From Pseudomonas canadensis (GTDB taxonomy: Bacteria > Pseudomonadota > Gammaproteobacteria > Pseudomonadales > Pseudomonadaceae): 64,000 nucleotides of DNA. How positions within the stretch are numbered: position 1 is the stretch's first letter; every line of letters starts with the position of its first letter. Below are positions 58,867 through 64,000 of this stretch, piece after piece. Location: the NCBI RefSeq assembly GCF_000503215.1, contig NZ_KI628540.1:331313-395312 (forward strand), in the 5' to 3' direction. Made by a program: the position numbers and the translations under genes. The notes beneath the pieces are model-generated. The model searched no databases, was not told where the DNA came from, and saw nothing but the letters and a program-made list of their open reading frames with translations.

Positions 58867-60516
58867 CTAGGCCACGTTGAAAAACGCCACCTTGGTACTC
58901 AAGCGATCCGCCAGCTCCGCCAGTTCCTGATTGGAATGCTCCACTTGCTCGGAGCCCGCCGCCGATTGCACGGTGGAGCTATGGATGCGTGTGACGTTCT
59001 GCGCGACTTCTTCCGCCGCCGCGCTTTGTTGTACCGAAGCACTGGCGATCTGCGCGTTCATCGCATTGATCGCACCCACTTCCTGGCTGATCTTGCCCAA
59101 TGACAACTGGGAGTCGCGGGTCTGCGCCACGGTGACCTGGGCCAGGCTGCGGCTGCGTTGCATGATGTCGGCGGCATCCTGGGTGCCGCTTTGCAGCTTG
59201 CCGATCATGTCGCGGATCTCCTGGGTGGACTCCTGGGTGCGCGTCGCCAGCGACCGTACTTCATCGGCCACCACCGCAAAGCCACGGCCATGTTCACCCG
59301 CCCGGGCGGCTTCGATGGCCGCGTTGAGTGCCAGCAGGTTGGTTTGGGCGGCGATGGCGTTAATCACTTCGATCACGGTTTCGATGTTTTCACTGTCGCT
59401 GGACACTTGGTTGACCCGGCTGGTGGCCTGGTCGAGGATGGTTGCCAGCTCCTCGATGGCCACGGTCACTTCGCCCACCAAGCGGTGGCCGCTCTCGACT
59501 TCTGCGTCTGCCAGAATGGTCGCCTTGGACGCGGCAGAGGCGTAGCCTGAAACCTCGCTGACCGAGGCTGCCATTTGCGTAATCGCGGCGGCCACATGCT
59601 GGGCCTCGCTGGTCTGCAAGGTGATCTGCTGACGGTTGTCGCTGGCCACTGACAACAGGGTGACCGAGGAGTGACGCAGGGCCTGGGCTGCTGAGCGCAC
59701 TTCGGTGATGGTGTCGCCCAGGCGGGCCAGGGCGTTTTTCAAAATACCCATCACGCTGTCGGGGTAGCGGGTTTCGATGGGCTGGTTCAAGTCGCCATTG
59801 GCCAGGCGGCGGATCGCCTCGGCGACGTCCTCCGGCTCGGCGCCGAGGGTGGCCTTGACCTTGCGGATGATCAACAAGGACACCAGCACACTCAAGATGA
59901 TTGCCACGGCGCTGGCCAGCAGCATCAGCACGGCAAAGTTACCGGCGGCGACTTGCACGGTGTCCAGGCGTTGCTTGATCTGGGCTTCTTCGAAGTCGAT
60001 CAGGGCATTCACGCGCTTGAGCCATTCGGTGTAATGGGCCGACGACTGGGCCAACAGCAAGTCCTGGGCGCCGGCGATGTCATTGCTGCGACGCAGGCTG
60101 ATCACCCGCTCGGTGGAGGCCAGGGCCTGGGTCTCGATGGCTTTGATATCCGCCAAAAGACGGGATTCTTCGGCGCTGGCAGCGCTTGTGACGGTGTTGG
60201 CGAACAGGCGATCCATCATCACTGCGGAGTCCTGGTAATCGCGCTTGAGCTGGTCGATCTCGGCCAGGTGACGGCTGAGCGATGATTCATCCTTGACCAG
60301 TACCGCATCGCGAATGGCGATGGCGCGGTTGTGCACGCTGCCACGGAAGTTGATCGCGTAGCGCTGCACCACGGCGGCTTTTTCGGCCACGTCCTTGAGT
60401 GTGCTGTCGATAAAACCCACGCGTTGAATACCGACGGCAGTGACCAACACCAGCAACGACAGAATGGACGCAAAGCCCAGTCCGATACGCATCGCCAACG
60501 AGACAGGTTTTTTCAT
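58867..60516 (-). CDS. Methyl-accepting chemotaxis protein
   Basis: 549 residues. TM1 at about residues 10-30, a periplasmic four-helix-bundle (TarH-like) domain of about 160 residues, TM2 at about 190-212 (VLMLLASAVAIILSVLVSLL), HAMP (to about 265) and a cytoplasmic signalling domain whose hairpin tip is INAIAAQTNLLALNAAIEAA then RAGEHGRGFAVVADEVRSLA. No C-terminal CheR pentapeptide is present (ends KVAFFNVA). The ligand is unknown; small four-helix-bundle sensors of this size often bind organic acids or amino acids. Confidence 0.93.
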   Translation of the reverse strand: MKKPVSLAMRIGLGFASILSLLVLVTAVGIQRVGFIDSTLKDVAEKAAVVQRYAINFRGSVHNRAIAIRDAVLVKDESSLSRHLAEIDQLKRDYQDSAVMMDRLFANTVTSAASAEESRLLADIKAIETQALASTERVISLRRSNDIAGAQDLLLAQSSAHYTEWLKRVNALIDFEEAQIKQRLDTVQVAAGNFAVLMLLASAVAIILSVLVSLLIIRKVKATLGAEPEDVAEAIRRLANGDLNQPIETRYPDSVMGILKNALARLGDTITEVRSAAQALRHSSVTLLSVASDNRQQITLQTSEAQHVAAAITQMAASVSEVSGYASAASKATILADAEVESGHRLVGEVTVAIEELATILDQATSRVNQVSSDSENIETVIEVINAIAAQTNLLALNAAIEAARAGEHGRGFAVVADEVRSLATRTQESTQEIRDMIGKLQSGTQDAADIMQRSRSLAQVTVAQTRDSQLSLGKISQEVGAINAMNAQIASASVQQSAAAEEVAQNVTRIHSSTVQSAAGSEQVEHSNQELAELADRLSTKVAFFNVA

Positions 60517-60751
60517 GGAAAGCTCGATATTCAGGGGAGTTAAAAGTGATGGCTAAAAGCTATCTTCGTTGGGGAATCTATCGATAGGCCCGTCACGCGT
60601 CCAATCAGAAATTACTGACTCTGCCATCGAGCGAATTGATGGAATAAAACCTGGATTCCTACGTTATCCGATTTAGTTCGCCGCTCAGGGGTGAGCCGTT
60701 GGGAGTTTCACCACAAGAGTCCTTGCATCTCCTAAAACTTTGGCTAATATA

Positions 60752-60781
60752 ATCCGGGTAAAACAATTAATATCCGGGTAA
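60752..60781. repeat. Direct repeat ATCCGGGTAA upstream of the DUF2239 gene
   Basis: ATCCGGGTAA occurs at 60752-60761 and 60772-60781, exactly 20 bases apart, just before the ATG at 60787. The spacing (two helical turns) suits a regulator binding one face of the DNA. The rest of the 270-base gap 60517-60786 shows no gene. Confidence 0.45.
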
Positions 60782-60786
60782 TAGCT

Positions 60787-61359
60787 ATGCCTACGCAAAA
60801 CCTTTCTACGTGCACTGCCTTCGTTGGCCACCAGCGCGTAGCGGCGGGTCCCTACGCCGACGTTGCCGATACACTCGCCAGTCTTGATCATGCTGCGGGC
60901 AGCTTTCTGGTATTCGATGACGCCACCGGCCTCCAAGTCGATTTCCCCTGGCCGGCAGGCTATGCGCCCGCACAACCGCTCCAGGCCGAAGTACCCGATG
61001 AGCCTCCTGCTGCACCCTCGGTCGGGCGCCCTAAACTGGGCGTGGTCGCACGCGAAGTCACGTTATTGCCGCGTCATTGGGAATGGCTGGGCCAGCAGCG
61101 CGGCGGTGCATCGGCGGCGTTGCGCCGGCTGGTGGATGAAGCTCGCACTGCCCATGCTTCCCGTGATCAGATACGCCAGGCCAAGGAGGCCGGGTATCGT
61201 TTCATGAGCGCCATCGGCGGCGACCTGCCCGGTTTCGAAGAGGCTTCGCGCGCGCTGTTTGCGTTTGACGCAACGGACTTTTCCGGCAAGATCGCGCACT
61301 GGCCGGTGGACGTGCAAACCTACCTGGCTTGGCTGACGCGCAACGCGTTCCCAGTCTGA
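60787..61359 (+). CDS. DUF2239 family protein
   Basis: 190 residues with no signal peptide or membrane segment. N-terminal TCTAFVGHQRVAAGPYADVA, a central RPKLGVVAREVTLLPRHWEW block and the LRRLVDEARTAH...C-terminal DVQTYLAWLTRNAF are the marks of DUF2239. The central stretch, with RPKLGVVAREVTLL, is like that of a DNA-binding ribbon-helix-helix, so regulation is possible but unproven. The MATE gene starts 25 bases after its stop in the same direction. Confidence 0.8.
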   Translation: MPTQNLSTCTAFVGHQRVAAGPYADVADTLASLDHAAGSFLVFDDATGLQVDFPWPAGYAPAQPLQAEVPDEPPAAPSVGRPKLGVVAREVTLLPRHWEWLGQQRGGASAALRRLVDEARTAHASRDQIRQAKEAGYRFMSAIGGDLPGFEEASRALFAFDATDFSGKIAHWPVDVQTYLAWLTRNAFPV

Positions 61360-61384
61360 TCACCATTCCTGGATCCCTACCCTC

Positions 61385-62740
61385 ATGGAAGTCACTCAAC
61401 AACGGCCGTTGTGGCAGATCTACCTGATCTTTCTGGCACCCATGGTGCTGTCCAACTTCCTGCAAAGTTTTTCCGGCACGCTCAACGGCATCTATGTCGG
61501 GCAGATGCTCGGCACCCAGGCGCTGGCGGCGGTGTCGGGCATGTTTCCCATCGTGTTTTTCTTCATTGCCCTGGTGATCGGCCTGGGGGCGGGCGCCTCG
61601 GTGCTGATCGGCCAGGCCTGGGGGGCGCAGGAAACGGCGATGGTCAAGGTGATCACTGGCGCAACCCTGACGTTGGGAGCGCTGGTGGGGGTGACCGCGG
61701 CGGTGCTGGGCAGTCTGTTTGCGCGTCCGGCATTGCAGGCGTTGGGCACGCCGGTTGATGTGCTGGACGATGCGGTTGGCTATGCCCAGAAGATGATGCT
61801 GATCATGCCGTTGTTGCTGGTGTTCATCCTCTACACCCAGTTGCTGCGCGGCGTCAGCGACACGATCTCGCCGTTGCTGGCGCTGATGGTGTCGACCCTG
61901 GTCGGCCTGCTGCTCACGCCGGCACTGATTGGGGGCTGGATCGGCCTGCCGCCCATGGGCATCCAGAGCGCGGTGTATGCCGGGCTGGTGGGCAACGCGT
62001 TGGCCATGCTGTTTTTGATCTTGCGCCTTCGGCATAAAAACCATGTGATGGCGCCGGACCGCGAACTGCTCGCGGCCTTGCGCCTGGACCCTGTGATTCT
62101 CGGCAAAGTCCTGCGCATCGGCTTGCCTACCGGCCTGCAGATGGTGGTGCTGTCACTGTCGGAATTGGTCATCCTCGCCCTGGTCAACGGCCACGGCTCC
62201 CAGGCCACGGCGGCGTATGGCGCGGTGACGCAGATCGTCAACTACGTGCAGTTCCCGGCGTTGTCGATCGCCATCACTGCCTCGATCCTCGGTGCGCAGG
62301 CGATTGGTGCTGGGCGGTTAGAGCGTATCGGGCCGATTCTGCGCACCGGTTTGTTGATCAACCTGTGCCTTACCGGAGGCCTGATTGTGTTGGGCTATGT
62401 GTTGTCCCACTGGTTGCTCGGGCTGTTCATTACCGACGATGCGGCACGGGTCAAGGCTGAACACCTGCTGCACATCATGCTGTGGAGCATCTTGGTTTTT
62501 GGCTTCCAGGCGGTGGTTGGCGGGATCATGCGTGCCAGCGGCGTGGTGCTGATGCCGGTGGTGATCTCGATTTTCTGCGTGCTCTGCGTCGAACTGCCGA
62601 TGGCGTACCTGTTCAACGCGCATTTTGGCCTGGAAGGCGTGTGGATGGCGTTCCCCGTGACCTACTTGGCAATGCTGGCCTTGCAGACTACGTATTACCG
62701 GTTGGTGTGGCGGCACAAGCAGATCAAGCGGTTGGTGTGA
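61385..62740 (+). CDS. MATE family efflux transporter
   Basis: 451 residues with 12 membrane segments in two MatE halves (LPLWQIYLIFLAPMVLSNFL region at the start; second half begins LRLDPVILGKVLRIGLPTGL). Na+ or H+-driven export of cationic compounds is the family role. The 3' end overlaps the convergent TetR gene by 17 bases. It probably shares a promoter with the DUF2239 gene. Confidence 0.9.
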   Translation: MEVTQQRPLWQIYLIFLAPMVLSNFLQSFSGTLNGIYVGQMLGTQALAAVSGMFPIVFFFIALVIGLGAGASVLIGQAWGAQETAMVKVITGATLTLGALVGVTAAVLGSLFARPALQALGTPVDVLDDAVGYAQKMMLIMPLLLVFILYTQLLRGVSDTISPLLALMVSTLVGLLLTPALIGGWIGLPPMGIQSAVYAGLVGNALAMLFLILRLRHKNHVMAPDRELLAALRLDPVILGKVLRIGLPTGLQMVVLSLSELVILALVNGHGSQATAAYGAVTQIVNYVQFPALSIAITASILGAQAIGAGRLERIGPILRTGLLINLCLTGGLIVLGYVLSHWLLGLFITDDAARVKAEHLLHIMLWSILVFGFQAVVGGIMRASGVVLMPVVISIFCVLCVELPMAYLFNAHFGLEGVWMAFPVTYLAMLALQTTYYRLVWRHKQIKRLV

Positions 62741-63311
62741 GGCTCAGGCCGCGTAGCAGCAGTTCAAGACCTTGCAGGCCTTGTTCGAGCCGCTCGTCCG
62801 GGTGTTCATCCCGGGCGATCCACAGGGCGGTACTGACCAGGCTGCCGTTGATCAATTGCGCCAGTGCAAGGCTCGGGACGCAGGGGATCGCCTCGGCCTG
62901 CATCAGCGCCTCCAGCAACTGGCGCAATGACTCCACGCAATGTTGCTGGGCGCCGGTGTCGCCCAGGACGGCCGGCGCATCCTGCAACACAATGCGCTGG
63001 ATTTCGTCGTCCTGTGCCATACGCAAGTAGGCACGACAACATTCGCAAAAGCCGCTCCAGGGGTCTTCAGCTTCATCTGAAATGCGCTGCAAACGCGCAT
63101 CCATCTCGCTGTCGAGTTGGCCAACCACGGCGGCCAGCAAACCTTTCTTATCTCCAAAGTGATGGTACAGCGCCCCTCGGGTCAGACCGGCACGGGCGGT
63201 GAAGTCGTCCATCGATGTATTCGCGTAACCTTGTGTAGCAAAAGCCTGACGCGCGCTGGCGATCAGCCGGGCGCGGGTGTCTTCGATCATTTCGGCACGG
63301 GCACGGCTCAT
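62724..63311 (-). CDS. TetR family transcriptional repressor
   Basis: 195 residues from the ATG at 63311 (MSRARAEMIEDTRARLIASA); a longer reading from 63347 would run over an operator. HTH: ANTSMDDFTARAGLTRGALY, then HHFGDKKGLLAAVV, followed by a ligand domain with two Cys (FCECCRAYLRM). It is divergent from an MFS transporter gene, with two palindromic sites in the 141-base gap, so it represses the transporter and itself. Confidence 0.92.
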   Translation of the reverse strand: MSRARAEMIEDTRARLIASARQAFATQGYANTSMDDFTARAGLTRGALYHHFGDKKGLLAAVVGQLDSEMDARLQRISDEAEDPWSGFCECCRAYLRMAQDDEIQRIVLQDAPAVLGDTGAQQHCVESLRQLLEALMQAEAIPCVPSLALAQLINGSLVSTALWIARDEHPDERLEQGLQGLELLLRGLSLTPTA

Positions 63312-63343
63312 GGTTGGGCTCACAATCGGCAAGGGAAAGATTG

Positions 63344-63360
63344 ACATACGCTGCGTATGT
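63344..63360. promoter_or_regulatory. TetR operator 1
   Basis: ACATACGC-T-GCGTATGT, a perfect 8-bp inverted repeat, 33 bases upstream of the tetR ATG. Its arms share ACATACG/CGTATGT with the second site at 63376. Confidence 0.7.
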
Positions 63361-63375
63361 TAAGCATGATTTGTC

Positions 63376-63392
63376 ACATACGCACCGTATGT
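63376..63392. promoter_or_regulatory. TetR operator 2
   Basis: ACATACG-CAC-CGTATGT, a perfect 7-bp inverted repeat 32 bases (three helical turns) from the first site, measured start to start. It lies on the MFS side of the divergent promoter. Confidence 0.7.
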
Positions 63393-63452
63393 ATTTTGCC
63401 TCGATTCTTGTGAATAGCAAGTTCCAGGGCATTCATGAAGAGGTCGAGCAAG

Positions 63453-64000
63453 ATGGCAAACCCTTACGCCGAGTTGTTCCAAGTCCCTGGCGCCCGGGCT
63501 TTTGTGCTGGCGGGCATGCTTGCGCGCATGCCGGTATCAATGACGGGGATCGGCTTGATCACCATGCTCTCGCAGGTACATGGCGGCTATGGCCTGGCGG
63601 GCTCGGTCGCGGCGGTGTTCGCCTTGGCGACGGCGTTTTGTGCGCCGCAGGTGTCGCGGCTGGTGGACCAGTACAGTCAAGGCCGAGTGCTGCCGATTGC
63701 CGCATTGATTGGCGGCGGGGCGCTGTTGATGTTGCTGCTGTGTACTCGGCTGCAAGCACCGAACTGGCTGCTGTTCCTGTTCGCCGCGTTGGCCGGATGC
63801 ATGCCCAATATGTCGGCCATGGTGCGGGCGCGCTGGACCGAGTTGTACCGGGGCCAGCCCAAGCTGCAAACCGCGTTTGCCCTGGAGTCGGTGCTGGACG
63901 AGGTGTGCTTCATTATCGGCCCGCCGATTTCGGTCGGGTTGAGCGTGGTGTTGTTTCCGGAGGCGGGGCCTCTGGTCGCTGCGTTGTTGCTGGCGGTGGG
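63453..64000 (+). CDS. MFS transporter, truncated by the right edge
   Basis: 182 codons are visible from the ATG at 63453 (MANPYAELFQVPGARAFVLA); an in-frame ATG at 63435 is an alternative. Membrane segments typical of major facilitator carriers appear (FVLAGMLARMPVSMTGIGLI, LLFLFAALAGCMPNMSAMVR), and the EVCFIIGPPISVGLSVVL segment resembles TM5 of drug/sugar exporters. It is divergent from tetR and presumably induced by its ligand. Confidence 0.85.
   Translation, partial: MANPYAELFQVPGARAFVLAGMLARMPVSMTGIGLITMLSQVHGGYGLAGSVAAVFALATAFCAPQVSRLVDQYSQGRVLPIAALIGGGALLMLLLCTRLQAPNWLLFLFAALAGCMPNMSAMVRARWTELYRGQPKLQTAFALESVLDEVCFIIGPPISVGLSVVLFPEAGPLVAALLLAV

Noticed and set aside
1..64000. CRISPR array, tRNA, rRNA or prophage
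   Set aside because: No regularly spaced direct repeats, tRNA-like cloverleafs, rRNA segments or phage structural genes were recognised on reading.

Overview
The window is chromosomal DNA from a Pseudomonas of the fluorescens group. The basis is high GC, dense gene packing, REP hairpins of the GTAGGAGCCGGCTTGCC and GTGGGAGCGGGCTTGC types, a Pseudomonas-type metallothionein, an NrtR-pncA-pncB-nadE block, and a locus that resembles the P. aeruginosa PA0690-PA0701 two-partner secretion region gene for gene. No rRNA, tRNA, CRISPR, prophage or intact insertion sequence was seen. Comparisons with other genomes are from memory; no search was run.

Left part (1-18233). The 3' end of a filamentous-haemagglutinin exoprotein (pdtA-like) is separated from the rest of its locus by a 6.8-kb block. 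That block holds a three-gene minus-strand operon (tyrosinase, unknown 577-residue protein, secreted monohaem protein), a divergent Lrp/AsnC regulator and a 760-bp nested palindrome. The secretion locus then resumes: a Phd-transposase-fragment fusion (phdA-like), the TpsB transporter, an ExbB with a large periplasmic lectin-like half, ExbD, a TonB-like protein, a porin, a coiled-coil protein, a YbjN-like protein, a PpiC isomerase and a LysR-like regulator.

Middle (18230-42612). Mostly metabolic and regulatory genes: LysR/DUF4865, a histidine phosphatase with cobF, an esterase, a Kef-type antiporter and an orphan HTH antitoxin. A compact minus-strand cluster at 25850-31064 encodes a crotonase, an AurF-type diiron N-oxygenase with all seven expected iron ligands, an AsnB-like amidotransferase, an EamA exporter and a RidA protein, with a divergent AraC regulator. 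It looks like a small uncharacterised natural-product cluster. Next come an alpha/beta-hydrolase fused to a YaaW-like domain, mntH, a Phd/VapC pair, a LysR gene with two YdcZ-type membrane proteins, a metallothionein, AraC/XapX/oxidoreductase genes, and a Tsx-NUP nucleoside uptake pair preceded by a LacI-type palindrome.

Right part (42768-64000). An MtlR-like regulator faces a polyol-binding protein and a sorbitol-type dehydrogenase, but the permease and ATPase genes are missing. NrtR faces the NAD salvage operon across a clear operator. A seven-gene operon combines a polyamine-type ABC importer with a three-subunit flavin/iron-sulfur dehydrogenase, controlled by a divergent IclR. An AT-richer island follows, with a HrpL-type promoter (GGAACT-N16-CCACAGA) in front of a repeat protein resembling type III secretion translocators (NopX/HrpF/HrpK). 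A lyase gene fragment, a chemoreceptor, DUF2239, a MATE pump and a TetR-MFS divergent pair with two operator palindromes complete the window; the MFS gene runs off the right edge.
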